From Caulobacter sp. (GTDB lineage Bacteria; Pseudomonadota; Alphaproteobacteria; Caulobacterales; Caulobacteraceae): a DNA stretch of 64,000 nucleotides. The position numbers and the translations under genes are program-made. The stretch covers positions 61,067-125,066 of the forward strand of contig JARWZW010000007.1 of NCBI GenBank assembly GCA_029866155.1, in the 5' to 3' direction. The first letter of the stretch is position 1, and each line of letters starts with the position of its first letter. The notes below the pieces were generated by a model. It saw only the letters and a list, made by a program, of their open reading frames with translations, did not search any database and was not told the DNA's origin. Below are positions 33,863 to 43,640 of this stretch, piece by piece.

Positions 33863-33968
33863 GGGCGGTCTCCGTTACACCGCGCAATCTCGCTGCAACA
33901 GGCTCAGCCAATGATCGGGAACCCGTGACCGATTGGTGCAGGATCAATGCGGATCTGGACTGCCCGCG

Positions 33969-34892
33969 TCAACGGACAAGGCTTTCTATCTTCGGCCGGA
34001 TATCGTCTTTCCAGGCTCTGGATTCAGGATCGATCAGTTCAAAATGACCAGCCTGAGGGATGGTCACGGCCTTCGCGCGGCCCCTTACGACACCAGCATA
34101 GGCTGAACCGAATGTGGCGGGGACGATGGGGTCCAGTTCGCCGGACATCACCCATTGGACAGTCGTCGGCACACCCAGCTCAGCGGGAGAAGTGTCGGCG
34201 TAAGGCGACGACAGGCTCCCGCCCTTGACCAGATCATCGATTGTCCGGGGGCCGCCGCAACGTTCTGGGCCGGTCGCCCGAAAAGCCGCCAGATCATTGA
34301 TACCGGCCAGGCTGACAACACCCCTGGGCTGAACGGCCAATCCGACCCGCAAGGGACTTTGTGGCGACAGGCGATCTCGCGCAGCTGCCCAGGTCGCGAG
34401 ATGGCCGCCCGCCGAATGGCCGACAAAAACGACCCGGGTCAGGTCGAGGTTTTGCTCCCGGCCGAAGGCCCGAAGGTGATCGATACCCCGCGCAACATCT
34501 TGGAAGGTCCCCGGATAACCTCCGCCATCATGCCCGAGGCGCCGATATTCGAGATTCCAGACCGCCAGACCTCGGTCCCGAAGGTTCGCAGCCAGATAGT
34601 CCATCAACTCAAGTCCCGGCAGGTCCGCCTGCCAGCATCCGCCGTGGATCAGAACCACCACTGGTCTTGGCTTCGACCCGCCACCCTTGGGCAGCCAAAG
34701 GGCGCCGAACTGCATTGGATCTGCGCCATAGGTGATTTTCAGATCCGGCGCCTGTCGAGGTCTGGCCAGTAGGTCTCTGAAGCTGATCGGCTCAATGGCG
34801 GGCGCCGCCCGCAACAATGGAACCGGCACGTCCGTCCCGGCGCATCCGCCGAGCGCCAGGAGCGCCAGTGCGGCGACGGCGCCAAGCTTCAC
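33969..34892 (-). CDS. Alpha/beta-hydrolase lipoprotein
   Basis: A 307 aa serine hydrolase with a lipobox LGGC at residues 14-17, so it is probably anchored in a cell-envelope membrane. HGGCW (oxyanion hole) and GHSAGGH (nucleophile Ser) are clear, with Asp in GELDPIVP and His in QAGHFEL completing the triad. It resembles esterases/kynurenine-formamidase-like enzymes. It begins with GTG overlapping the hflX stop by 4 nt, behind a near-perfect GGAGGTGA ribosome site, so it is the last gene of the dus-ntr-hfq-hflX operon. Confidence 0.87.
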   Translation of the reverse strand: MKLGAVAALALLALGGCAGTDVPVPLLRAAPAIEPISFRDLLARPRQAPDLKITYGADPMQFGALWLPKGGGSKPRPVVVLIHGGCWQADLPGLELMDYLAANLRDRGLAVWNLEYRRLGHDGGGYPGTFQDVARGIDHLRAFGREQNLDLTRVVFVGHSAGGHLATWAAARDRLSPQSPLRVGLAVQPRGVVSLAGINDLAAFRATGPERCGGPRTIDDLVKGGSLSSPYADTSPAELGVPTTVQWVMSGELDPIVPATFGSAYAGVVRGRAKAVTIPQAGHFELIDPESRAWKDDIRPKIESLVR

Positions 34893-36205
34893 ATCACCTC
34901 CACTTCTGCAGACGGAAACAGTCTCTCGAACCGACCGAGGGCCTGGGTATCGAGCCTAGCCCTGACACGGAGCCTGCCGTCGTCTGAGTCATGCCGGTCC
35001 GTGATCCTGCCGTGGCGATAGAGCCAAGCAAGGGCTTCTCCTGCCCCTATGTCCAGCGTCACATGAATCTCCGGGGTTTCATCCACCAGTAGCGCCAGGC
35101 GATTGATCAGCGCCTCACAGCCCTGACCCGTTACGGCCGAGACCGCCATGGAGCCATTTCGTCGGGCAGCGCCCTCCAGGTCTGGACGTTCGGATTCAGC
35201 GACCAGATCGATCTTGTTCCAGATCTCGATCAGAGTTCTATCGTCGTCACCTGAGCTCACGCCGATCTCTGAAAGCACGGCCTCAACGTCCGACTTCTGG
35301 GCCTCTGAGTCGATCCCGGCGATATCCCTGACATGTAGAATGACATTCGCCTCCTGCACCTCTTCCAATGTAGCGCGGAACGCTTCGATCAACTCGTGCG
35401 GAAGGTCGGAAATGAATCCGACTGTGTCCGACAGGATCGCCGGTCTACCCCCGGGCAGCTTCACCGTGCGCAGCGTCGGATCCAGGGTGGCGAACAGCAT
35501 GTCCTGGGCAAGGACCTCAGCGTTGGTGAGGCGATTGAACAGGGTCGACTTGCCAGCGTTGGTGTATCCGACAAGGGCGATTGTCGGATAGGGTGCCTTC
35601 TGGCGTGCGGAACGGTGAAGGGTGCGGGTCCGTCGGACCTCTTCCAGCTCCTTCTTCATCTTGACTATGCGATCGGCGATACCGCGACGGTCCAGTTCGA
35701 TCTGGGTTTCCCCAGGACCACCCGTCTTGCCAAAACCGCCCCTTTGACGTTCCAGGTGGGTCCAGGTTCGAACCAGTCTTGAACGCTCATAGGCCAGCCT
35801 GGCCAGTTCAACCTGCAATTTGCCCTCGCGGGTCCGCGCCCGACGGGCAAAGATCTCTAGTATAAGACCGGTCCGGTCGATGACCTTCGTGGTCCAGGCC
35901 TTTTCAAGGTTGCGCTGCTGAATAGGGGTCAGCTGGTCGTCGACCACCACGACGTCGATATCCTCAACCTCGCAAAGCAGCCGTAACTCCTCCACCTTGC
36001 CCTTGCCGAACAGCGTCGCTGGCGTTCGGCCGCGCAGGGGGCTTATCACCGTCTCGGTGATCTCAAGATCCAGGGCCAGCGCAAGGCCAATGGCTTCTTC
36101 AAGCCTCGCCTGCGGGTTTCTCGCCTGGCCTGAACCAGACCGGACCGGGTGGACGATGAGGGCGTGCTGTACCGGCGGCGCGTGATCTACGGACTTGATG
36201 GTCAA
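34889..36205 (-). CDS. hflX: GTPase HflX (ribosome rescue/splitting)
   Basis: A 438 aa P-loop GTPase that binds the 50S subunit and splits stalled ribosomes. The N-terminal domain contains [19 protein letters not shown], the linker [29 protein letters not shown] is diagnostic, and the G domain has [12 protein letters not shown] (G1), [17 protein letters not shown] (G3) and IWNKIDLV (G4, NKID). It overlaps hfq by 4 nt. Confidence 0.96.
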   Translation of the reverse strand: MTIKSVDHAPPVQHALIVHPVRSGSGQARNPQARLEEAIGLALALDLEITETVISPLRGRTPATLFGKGKVEELRLLCEVEDIDVVVVDDQLTPIQQRNLEKAWTTKVIDRTGLILEIFARRARTREGKLQVELARLAYERSRLVRTWTHLERQRGGFGKTGGPGETQIELDRRGIADRIVKMKKELEEVRRTRTLHRSARQKAPYPTIALVGYTNAGKSTLFNRLTNAEVLAQDMLFATLDPTLRTVKLPGGRPAILSDTVGFISDLPHELIEAFRATLEEVQEANVILHVRDIAGIDSEAQKSDVEAVLSEIGVSSGDDDRTLIEIWNKIDLVAESERPDLEGAARRNGSMAVSAVTGQGCEALINRLALLVDETPEIHVTLDIGAGEALAWLYRHGRITDRHDSDDGRLRVRARLDTQALGRFERLFPSAEVEVM

Positions 36206-36447
36206 TCGTCCTGTTCGGGGCCCGGCTCATAGAGTTGCACGGGCTGGGCCGGCATGATGGTAGATATGGCGTGTTTATAGACCAGTTGGGACTGGCCGTC
36301 CCGCCGCAGCAGGACACAGAAATTATCGAACCAGCTTACCACACCTTGCAGCTTGACACCATTGACGAGGAAAATGGTCAGAGGGGTCTTGGATTTACGG
36401 ACGCTGTTGAGGAATGTGTCCTGCAGGTTCTGTTTCTTGTCAGTCAC
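36202..36447 (-). CDS. hfq: RNA chaperone Hfq
   Basis: An 81 aa Sm-like hexameric RNA chaperone. Sm1 ([31 protein letters not shown]) and Sm2 ([14 protein letters not shown]) are complete, followed by a short acidic tail. It starts with GTG at 36447. A 114 nt gap separates it from the upstream aminotransferase, so it could have its own promoter as well as operon read-through. Confidence 0.97.
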   Translation of the reverse strand: MTDKKQNLQDTFLNSVRKSKTPLTIFLVNGVKLQGVVSWFDNFCVLLRRDGQSQLVYKHAISTIMPAQPVQLYEPGPEQDD

Positions 36448-36561
36448 GGGGGGTTACCCTCTTTCTTTGGATCGGAGCGGCAGAAGGCCGCCCCACACAC
36501 GAAGGCCCGACACTAGGCTGCCAAGTCGGAACGCGGCAACCGGTGGAGGGATGCAATTCGA

Positions 36562-37425
36562 CTAGATGCCCGATTTCTGCGCTCGAGCGATGTAAAGCGA
36601 TCTTAACCGGAGAGCTGTTTCGCCGGCCTGTCCGTTGCCAACAGGCCGACCGTCAATCGATACCACCGGAGTTACCAGGGCCCCTGCCCCGGTAATGAAA
36701 ACCTCCTGGGCATCATGGGCTTCCTGGGGCGTGAAGGCTACCTCCTCCACCGGAATCCCAGCCTCGGCGATCACCTCCAGCAGCGTACTCCGGGTGACGC
36801 CGCGAAGGATGTTGGCCTGGGTGTCGCGGGTCTTCAATATCCCTCCCCGGGTCAGGATCCAGGCGTTGCTGGAGGCCCCTTCGGTGACAAGTCCGGCCGG
36901 ATCCACAAACCAGGCCTCGGCGCAGCCTCGCTCCCGCGCCGCCTGCTTGGCCAGGACATTTGGCAACAGGCCTACCGTCTTGATATCGCAACGACCCCAG
37001 CGGTTTTCAGGAAGGGTGATCACGCCGACGCCCTTTTCAGCCTTGGCGTTGGTCAGAGCGCGGTTCAGCGACCGCGCTGTGATCACCAGGCTCGGCGGGG
37101 TCGGCAGGGTCGGAAAGGGATGGTCCCGCCTTGCGACGCCACGGGTGACCTGAAGGTAGAGAAGTCCCTCCTTAACCCGATTGCGGCGCAGGGTCTGCTT
37201 GAGCACGACCTCGAGAGCCGGACGCTCCATGGGATGAGGAATATGCAGTTCATCCAGGCTGCGCGCCATCCTCCGGAAATGTCCCTCGGCGTCCGAAAGC
37301 CGGCCGTTGAATATGGCCCAGACTTCATAGATGCCATCCGCGAACTGATAGCCCCGGTCTTCGATGTGAACGCTGGCCTGGCCCTGCGGCACAAAGCGTC
37401 CGTTGACATAGGCCTGCCTCGACAT
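36562..37425 (-). CDS. dat: D-amino-acid aminotransferase (class IV)
   Basis: A 287 aa PLP fold-type IV transaminase interconverting D-Ala/alpha-ketoglutarate with pyruvate/D-Glu. FADGIYEVWAIFNGRL at the N-terminus, KTVGLLPNVLAKQAARERG (PLP-binding Lys) and EGASSNAWILTRGG are the class IV signatures of Dat. It overlaps the ntrX stop by 1 nt (TGATG). D-amino acids for peptidoglycan are the likely use. Confidence 0.9.
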   Translation of the reverse strand: MSRQAYVNGRFVPQGQASVHIEDRGYQFADGIYEVWAIFNGRLSDAEGHFRRMARSLDELHIPHPMERPALEVVLKQTLRRNRVKEGLLYLQVTRGVARRDHPFPTLPTPPSLVITARSLNRALTNAKAEKGVGVITLPENRWGRCDIKTVGLLPNVLAKQAARERGCAEAWFVDPAGLVTEGASSNAWILTRGGILKTRDTQANILRGVTRSTLLEVIAEAGIPVEEVAFTPQEAHDAQEVFITGAGALVTPVVSIDGRPVGNGQAGETALRLRSLYIARAQKSGI

Positions 37426-38816
37426 CAGGCGTCCTCTTCTTCGACGGCCCGGGCGCCGGTCAGGCCCAGGGATTTGAGTTTCCGATGAAGCGCCGAGCGC
37501 TCCATTCCGATGAATGCCGCTGTTCGGCTGATATTGCCGCCAAATCTGAGAATCTGGGCGTTCAGATACTCCCGTTCGAACAGTTCGCGCGCCTCACGAA
37601 GCGGTAGCGCAATGATCCGTTCAGGGCCGATGGCTCCGGCCTGGGCTGCCGAAGACACTTCGGACGGCAACATTTCGGCTGTGATCTCTTCGGCCGGATC
37701 GCCGGACGCCAGGATCAGCATCCGTTCGACATTGTTGCGAAGCTGTCGGACATTGCCCGGCCAATGATGAACCTGCAGGGTCGCCATGGCGTCCGCTGCC
37801 AGTTTCCGGCGTGGCAGGCCGGTGGTTTCAGCGATCCGCTCGATGAAATAGCCGATCAGTTCCGGCACATCGTCGCGGCGCTCCGCCAGACCTGGAACGC
37901 GGATCGGAACGACATTCAAGCGATGAAAGAGATCCTCCCGGAAACGGCCGGCCGCAATCTCGTCCCGCAGATCTCTGGATGACGACGAAATCACCCGCAC
38001 ATCCACCTGAACATCGTTGTCGCCCCCCACTCGACGAAAGCGCTGTTCGACCAGCACCCGGAGAATCCGGCTCTGGGTTTCGCGGGGCATTTCGGCTACC
38101 TCGTCCAGATAGAGCGTGCCGCCATGAGCGTGTTCGAACACCCCTATCTTTCGTGGGCGGCCCCCTTCCCCCTCCTCGCCGAACAGTTCGAGGTCCATCC
38201 GCTCCGGGGCCATGCCCGCGGCGCTGATGGCTACGAATTCGCCCCTGGAACGGGGGCTGGCGGCATGGATCAGCCGGGCAACCAATTCCTTCCCGGCCCC
38301 GGGCGGACCAGCGATCAGCACCCGGCTGTTCGCGGGGGCGACCTTGGCGACCATCTGGCGTAGCGCCTGGGCGGCGCTGGATCGGCCAATCAGGCCGTCG
38401 GGACTGAGGCTCTGGGCCCTCAATCGCCGGTTTTCCCGTTTTAGATTGGCTGACTCAAGCGCCCGTTCGACCACCATCAACAGACGATCCGACTTGAAGG
38501 GCTTTTCGAGAAACTCGTATGCGCCGCGCTTGATGGCGCTGACGGCGGTTTCGATGTTTCCGTGGCCGCTGATCATCACGACCGGAAGGTCCGGATCTAG
38601 CGCCTTGATCATGTCGAGCAGTTCGAGCCCGTCCATTCCGCCGCCTTGCATCCAGATGTCGAGGATCAGCAGTGCTGGCTTGCGGGCCCGGATTGCGGCC
38701 AGAGCCTGTTCCGCATCCGCCGCCGTGCGGACGCCATGGCCCTCGTCAGTCAGAATGCCCGCAACCAGTTCGCGGATGTCGGCCTCATCATCAACAACTA
38801 GGATGTCAGACGCCAT
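37425..38816 (-). CDS. ntrX: Nitrogen-assimilation response regulator NtrX, lacking GAFTGA
   Basis: A 463 aa response regulator with an N-terminal receiver (phospho-Asp53 in ILDIWMQ), AAA+ domain (Walker A GPPGAGK at 170-176, Walker B GGTLYLDEVAEM) and C-terminal Fis-type HTH (GGNISRTAAFIGMERSALHRKL). The loop after LELFG reads EEGEGGRPRKIGVFE rather than GAFTGA, so contact with sigma54 is unlikely. It pairs with the upstream sensor NtrY; the two genes overlap by 11 nt. Confidence 0.95.
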   Translation of the reverse strand: MASDILVVDDEADIRELVAGILTDEGHGVRTAADAEQALAAIRARKPALLILDIWMQGGGMDGLELLDMIKALDPDLPVVMISGHGNIETAVSAIKRGAYEFLEKPFKSDRLLMVVERALESANLKRENRRLRAQSLSPDGLIGRSSAAQALRQMVAKVAPANSRVLIAGPPGAGKELVARLIHAASPRSRGEFVAISAAGMAPERMDLELFGEEGEGGRPRKIGVFEHAHGGTLYLDEVAEMPRETQSRILRVLVEQRFRRVGGDNDVQVDVRVISSSSRDLRDEIAAGRFREDLFHRLNVVPIRVPGLAERRDDVPELIGYFIERIAETTGLPRRKLAADAMATLQVHHWPGNVRQLRNNVERMLILASGDPAEEITAEMLPSEVSSAAQAGAIGPERIIALPLREARELFEREYLNAQILRFGGNISRTAAFIGMERSALHRKLKSLGLTGARAVEEEDA

Positions 38817-41049
38817 GGACCACCTTTTGGCTCTTGATCGTCGACGCCGTGGCGTCGGCAGCTTTTTGCGTCGGGAATTGCAGGGTGACCCGCGCCCCGT
38901 TCAGCGAGATTGCATCCGACAGGGTCAGGTCCCCACCATGTTCCTCAAGCACCCGCTTGACGATCGCCAGACCAAGGCCGGTGCCCTTTTCCCGTGTTGT
39001 CACATAGGGCTCGGTCAGCCGATCCCGGTCGCGACTGGGCAGGCCAACCCCGTTGTCCTCAACGACAAAGGCGGGACCGACATTGTTGACGACCAGTTCC
39101 GCACGGATCCGACCCTTTGCCTTGGGATCCGGCCTGCCGCTGATCGCCTCTGCTGCGTTTTTGAGGATGTTGGCCATCGCCTGGGCGATCATCCGGTCAT
39201 CGCAAGTCAGGGACAGGCCCTGGGGTGGATCAACCATTTCGACGTCGATCTCGGGACTTGCCACCCGCTGCGCGAACACGCCCTGCCGCAACAATTCTGC
39301 AGGATCATGGATTCCGAACCGCGGCGCGGGCATTCGCGCGAAGGCGCTGAATTCATCAACCATTCGGCCAATGTCTCCGACCTGACGAATGATGGTGTCG
39401 GTGCAGCGGTCAAAGGTTTCGACATCGCTGGTGATTTCCGCCCGATACTTGCGCCTCAACCGCTCGGCCGAAAGCTGGATCGGGGTAAGTGGATTCTTGA
39501 TTTCATGCGCAATCCTGCGCGCAACATCCTTCCAGGCCGCGTTCCTCTGGGCGGTGACCAGTCTGGTGATGTCGTCGAAGGTCAGGACCAGGCCGTCATC
39601 CCCGGCCAGGGCCGCCCGCACCCGAAGTCGGAGTGTTTCTCCACCCCGGGCCAGATCGACTTCGGTCTCCTCGTCCAACCGGCTTGAGCGGACGCTGGCC
39701 ACAACAGTGGACAACTCGGGTGCAGCTTCGGACAACGGCGCACCACGAACATCGCCCTCAAGCGCCAGCAGACGATACGCTTGCCGGTTGGCGGCCGAAA
39801 TTCGACCGTGGGAATCCACGCCCAGCACGCCGGCGCTGACGCCCAACAGCACCGTCTCGATGAACATCCGCCGGGATTCTGCATCGAGACTGGCCATGGT
39901 CAGGGCCGCCTGCTGCGCCTGGAGATCCCCAGCCATGCTGTTAAAGGCTCGGGAAAGGACGGCGATGTCCTCGGGTTCGTTGCCTATCTCGACACGAGCC
40001 TCCAAATGGCCTCCCGCCACCTGACCAGCAGCCTGGACCACCCGGGCTATCGGAATGGCGATGGAGTTACCCACGGTGATCGCCAGCCAGATTGCCGCGA
40101 TCAGGACCAGCATGGCGGTCTCCAGAAAGCTCAGTGCGAAGGCGGCCTGAACCATGCCCCGCCGTTTGGCGGCGTCACGATAGGCGATCAAGGCAGACTC
40201 AGTTTCGCGCAGGTGGGCCAGAATTCCCGGATCGACCGGCCGTACTACATACAGGTAGCCGCCCTCGCTGAAGCCTTTAAGTCGGTAAAGCGCGCGAAAA
40301 AGGTCCGCGGATTCAAAGGGTCTGAGGGATATCTCTTCCTCGGCCACTTCGAAGCTCGAAGCCGGAGGCGCTAAAAACGCCGGCGGGTTCTCTGATTCCG
40401 CGCTCGCCAGCACGCGACCGTCCCGGTCGAGTATATAGGCCGCCGGAAAGCCCCGGTAGGCGGCCTGGGTGGCCATGAAATGCCCAAACGCCATGGGGCG
40501 TGTGCGAATGAAGGGGGCGGCGGCGTTCAGATCGCCCGCCATGGGCACCATGTTCTTTTTGATATCCTCGCTTTGTTCGGCGACGTAGGCCCGGGCCACA
40601 TCGCCCGAGTTTTCGACGACGGTCCGAACCCGACTGCTGAACCAGTCCTCGACGCCGCGGGTGACAAGCGCGCCTGAGAACAACGCCACCACCAGGGCGG
40701 GAGCGACCGCAGCGACCCCGAACAGCAGAAGAAACCGGCGATGCAGACGTGCGCCGGCATCGCCGCTGCCGCTGTCGATCGCTTCAAGCACCCGGCGGCC
40801 GATCAAGACCGCTATGCCCAGGATCAACACCAGATTGGCGACAAGAACAACGAGGACGCTGCGGCTAGCCGGCCCCACCAACTCGCCAGCAGGAGGTGAA
40901 CTGGCAAGGACGGCGCCCAAACCGGTCAGGGCCGTCGCGAGGGCGAAGGCCCCGCCTAGGAAGAATCGCGAATCGAGCATCCGCCGCCAGGCTGGCGCCG
41001 GAACCTCTTCCGACCCCGTATTCTGCACATCTGGACGCCAAAGCCTCAT
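38806..41049 (-). CDS. ntrY: Membrane sensor histidine kinase NtrY
   Basis: A 747 aa kinase with four N-terminal transmembrane segments and a periplasmic loop, then HAMP, PAS (MFIETVLLGVSAGVLGVDSHGRI), HisKA with phosphoacceptor His in [21 protein letters not shown], and HATPase (NILKNAAEAI, DNGVGLP, GTGLGLAIVK). It phosphorylates NtrX in response to nitrogen or redox cues. The gap to ntrC has a direct repeat TGTGGCCAAA. Confidence 0.95.
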   Translation of the reverse strand: MRLWRPDVQNTGSEEVPAPAWRRMLDSRFFLGGAFALATALTGLGAVLASSPPAGELVGPASRSVLVVLVANLVLILGIAVLIGRRVLEAIDSGSGDAGARLHRRFLLLFGVAAVAPALVVALFSGALVTRGVEDWFSSRVRTVVENSGDVARAYVAEQSEDIKKNMVPMAGDLNAAAPFIRTRPMAFGHFMATQAAYRGFPAAYILDRDGRVLASAESENPPAFLAPPASSFEVAEEEISLRPFESADLFRALYRLKGFSEGGYLYVVRPVDPGILAHLRETESALIAYRDAAKRRGMVQAAFALSFLETAMLVLIAAIWLAITVGNSIAIPIARVVQAAGQVAGGHLEARVEIGNEPEDIAVLSRAFNSMAGDLQAQQAALTMASLDAESRRMFIETVLLGVSAGVLGVDSHGRISAANRQAYRLLALEGDVRGAPLSEAAPELSTVVASVRSSRLDEETEVDLARGGETLRLRVRAALAGDDGLVLTFDDITRLVTAQRNAAWKDVARRIAHEIKNPLTPIQLSAERLRRKYRAEITSDVETFDRCTDTIIRQVGDIGRMVDEFSAFARMPAPRFGIHDPAELLRQGVFAQRVASPEIDVEMVDPPQGLSLTCDDRMIAQAMANILKNAAEAISGRPDPKAKGRIRAELVVNNVGPAFVVEDNGVGLPSRDRDRLTEPYVTTREKGTGLGLAIVKRVLEEHGGDLTLSDAISLNGARVTLQFPTQKAADATASTIKSQKVVHGV

Positions 41050-41068
41050 ACTGCCAATCTAGGCTCGG

Positions 41069-41103
41069 ATGTGGCCAAAACTCAACACCTATGTGGCCAA
41101 ACT
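41069..41103. repeat. Direct repeat ATGTGGCCAAA (two copies, 22 bp apart) before ntrY
   Basis: ATGTGGCCAAAACT at 41069 and ATGTGGCCAAACT at 41091 lie in the 57 nt ntrC-ntrY gap, two helical turns apart, a spacing suited to cooperative binding on one DNA face. Confidence 0.55.
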
Positions 41104-41106
41104 ACG

Positions 41107-42528
41107 TCATCGTTTGTTGCGCGCGAGTTCAACCCCCAAGTCAACGATCTTCTTGCGCAGCGTGTTCCGATTGAGCCCAAGAATATCTGCGGCCCGCACC
41201 TGGTTGCCCCGGGTGGCGGCCAGAGTCAGACGGATGAGAGGGCGCTCCACCTCCTCCAGCACCCGATCATAGAGACCCGGCGCGGGAACACCGTCTGGCT
41301 GATCGGCAAAATGGCTGGATAGGTGACGTTCGACCAGTGCGGATAACGTCATTGGACCGTCCTCGCCCATGGGAGGCGGCGCCTGTTCCTGCAGTTCGCG
41401 CTCAATGATCCTGGCCGTGATCAAATCCTCGCCATAGAGGGCGCAGATCCGCCTGACGAGATTTTCAAGCTCCCTCACATTGCCAGGCCAGGCGTGGATC
41501 TTGAGGCGATCGAGGGCCGTCTGGTCGATAGTTTTGGCTGGAAGCCCTTCACGGCTGGCCCGAAGCAGAAAGCTGCGGGCCAGATCCGGAATGTCTTCGA
41601 CCCGGTCGCGAAGCGGGGGCAATCGAAGAGGCGCGACGTTCAGACGGAAGAAAAGGTCCTCGCGGAAAAGACCCTGCCGGATCAGACCGCGAAGGTCCCG
41701 GTTGGTCGCCGCGATCAGTCTCACATTGGGCCGGCGACCGGTCTTCGGATTGAGCGCCGGCTCCGCACCATCAATCACTCGTAGGAGACGGCTCTGGGCA
41801 TCCAGGGGCATGTCGCCAATCTCATCGAGAAACAGGGTCCCGCCATCGGCCTCGACAAGCTTGCCTACATCGCCCTCCCCCCGGCCAAAGAGTTCGGTTT
41901 CGACCCGTTCGCGAGGAACGGCCGCCAGATTGATGACGACGAACTTGCCGTCCCGACGCCGCCCCAGATCGTGAAGCGCTCGCGCTACCAGTTCCTTTCC
42001 CGTTCCGGACTCACCCAGGATCAGGACCGTGAGGTCCGCGCCCACGAGCCGGGCGATGGTGCGATAGACCTCCTGCATAGGCGGCGATCTGCCTATCAGG
42101 GGAAGGCGCTCGTCCTTGAGCGCCCTTGCCTGAGCCTTGGAAGCCTCGCTGTCGGCCGGGCGCGACAAAGCCCGCCGCGCGGCCGCCGTGACATCATCGA
42201 GATCGAAGGGCTTGGACACATATTCGAAGGCCCCGGCATCAGCCGCATTGACCGCCGTAAGCAGGGTATTCTGGGCGCTCATCACGATGACCGGCAGCTT
42301 GGGCCGGTCCTTGCGAATGCGCGGCAGCACATTGAAGACATTCTCGTCTGGCATCACCACATCAGTGATGATCAGGTCTCCCTCGCCCTCTGCCACCCAC
42401 TTCATCAGGGTCGTGACGTTTCCGGTCGCCCGGACCTGGTAGCCGAGCCGGGTAAAGGCCTGACTCAGGACCAGCCTAATGGAGCTGTCGTCATCGGCGA
42501 TCAGGATTTTCTTGTTGGCGGGGTTCAT
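41107..42528 (-). CDS. ntrC: Nitrogen regulator NtrC, lacking GAFTGA
   Basis: A 473 aa response regulator: receiver (phospho-Asp56 in IITDVVMP), AAA+ with Walker A GESGTGKE at 172-179 and [12 protein letters not shown], and a C-terminal Fis-type HTH ([25 protein letters not shown]). The segment after ETELFG reads [15 protein letters not shown], so the sigma54-contacting GAFTGA loop is absent. Caulobacter and Rhodobacter NtrC share this loss and act with the housekeeping sigma factor. It overlaps ntrB by 1 nt. Confidence 0.96.
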   Translation of the reverse strand: MNPANKKILIADDDSSIRLVLSQAFTRLGYQVRATGNVTTLMKWVAEGEGDLIITDVVMPDENVFNVLPRIRKDRPKLPVIVMSAQNTLLTAVNAADAGAFEYVSKPFDLDDVTAAARRALSRPADSEASKAQARALKDERLPLIGRSPPMQEVYRTIARLVGADLTVLILGESGTGKELVARALHDLGRRRDGKFVVINLAAVPRERVETELFGRGEGDVGKLVEADGGTLFLDEIGDMPLDAQSRLLRVIDGAEPALNPKTGRRPNVRLIAATNRDLRGLIRQGLFREDLFFRLNVAPLRLPPLRDRVEDIPDLARSFLLRASREGLPAKTIDQTALDRLKIHAWPGNVRELENLVRRICALYGEDLITARIIERELQEQAPPPMGEDGPMTLSALVERHLSSHFADQPDGVPAPGLYDRVLEEVERPLIRLTLAATRGNQVRAADILGLNRNTLRKKIVDLGVELARNKR

Positions 42529-43640
42529 CAGGACGCGCTCTCCGACGCAACAGGCAACAGGACGCGAAACACCGTGCGACCGGGTTCCGATTCAAAATCG
42601 ATAAGACCGCCATGGGCGTTGACCAGCTTGGCCACCAGCGGCAGGCCCAGCCCGACACCATTGGATTTTGAGGTTACAAAGGGCTGGAACAGATGTTCCC
42701 GAACGACGTTGGGTACACCCAACCCATTGTCCTGAACCCGCACTTCGATCGGCGCCGCACTCTTGATCTTGCCATCTGCCCCGCGCACCCGGACCCCCGG
42801 GCGCCACGCGGTCGAGATGGTCAGGGCGCCCCGACCGTCACGGCGGCCATGGGCGGCCTCGGCGGCGTTTTTCACCAGGTTGAGGAAAATCTGGATCAGA
42901 TGATCTTCATCACCTGACACGGGCGGCAGGGAGGGGTCATAGTTCTCCCGGAGCGCCAGCCCATCCGCTACGCCATTGGCCGCCAGGGCGCGAACCCGGT
43001 CCAGCACCTCGTGGATATTGACCGCAGTTCGTTGCGGCAGGACATCGTCGGAAAATGCCTCCATCCGATCGACCAGCCGGCGGATACGCTCTGTCTCGTC
43101 GACAATGAGCTGTGCAAGCGGCGCATCCTCAGCGGCAGCCCCGGTCTTCAACAGCTGCGCCGCCCCCCTGATTCCGGCCAGTGGATTCTTGATCTCATGT
43201 GCCAGCATCTGACCCAATCCGACCACGGACCTCAGCCCCGAAGCATCAGCCGCGCGATCAAAACTCACGGCTCCGCCCCTGAGATGCAGGGTCATCAGGA
43301 TCGAGCCGTCCCCCATCGGCGTCGCAGCCCCATCCGCCAGAAAAGGCGGCTGGCCGAACAGGCTGATCTCTATGCCGTGCTCGCGTACCCGACCATCCTC
43401 GGCGCCAGCCCTTTCCAGCAGACGGATCAGCGGGGAATCCGCAGGAAGCGCAGCCTTGAAATGGCCCTTCGCCAGCAGGGCGAGGCCCTGACCAAACAGC
43501 CGCTCTGCCGCCTCGTTGACAGCCGAAAGCGAACCCGCTTCATCAACGATGAGCGCCGGTTCGGGGAAAATGTCGAAGGCTGCGGACTTGACCGCCAGTG
43601 CGGCGGCCGCCGTTGCAAATTTTTTCAAGGGAACCTTCAT
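42528..43640 (-). CDS. ntrB: Nitrogen sensor histidine kinase NtrB
   Basis: A 370 aa cytoplasmic sensor kinase partner of NtrC. A PAS domain ([26 protein letters not shown]) precedes HisKA ([24 protein letters not shown]) and HATPase ([27 protein letters not shown]). The ATG at 43640 overlaps the dus stop by 4 nt (ATGA); the track start ten codons earlier is less likely. Confidence 0.95.
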   Translation of the reverse strand: MKVPLKKFATAAAALAVKSAAFDIFPEPALIVDEAGSLSAVNEAAERLFGQGLALLAKGHFKAALPADSPLIRLLERAGAEDGRVREHGIEISLFGQPPFLADGAATPMGDGSILMTLHLRGGAVSFDRAADASGLRSVVGLGQMLAHEIKNPLAGIRGAAQLLKTGAAAEDAPLAQLIVDETERIRRLVDRMEAFSDDVLPQRTAVNIHEVLDRVRALAANGVADGLALRENYDPSLPPVSGDEDHLIQIFLNLVKNAAEAAHGRRDGRGALTISTAWRPGVRVRGADGKIKSAAPIEVRVQDNGLGVPNVVREHLFQPFVTSKSNGVGLGLPLVAKLVNAHGGLIDFESEPGRTVFRVLLPVASESAS

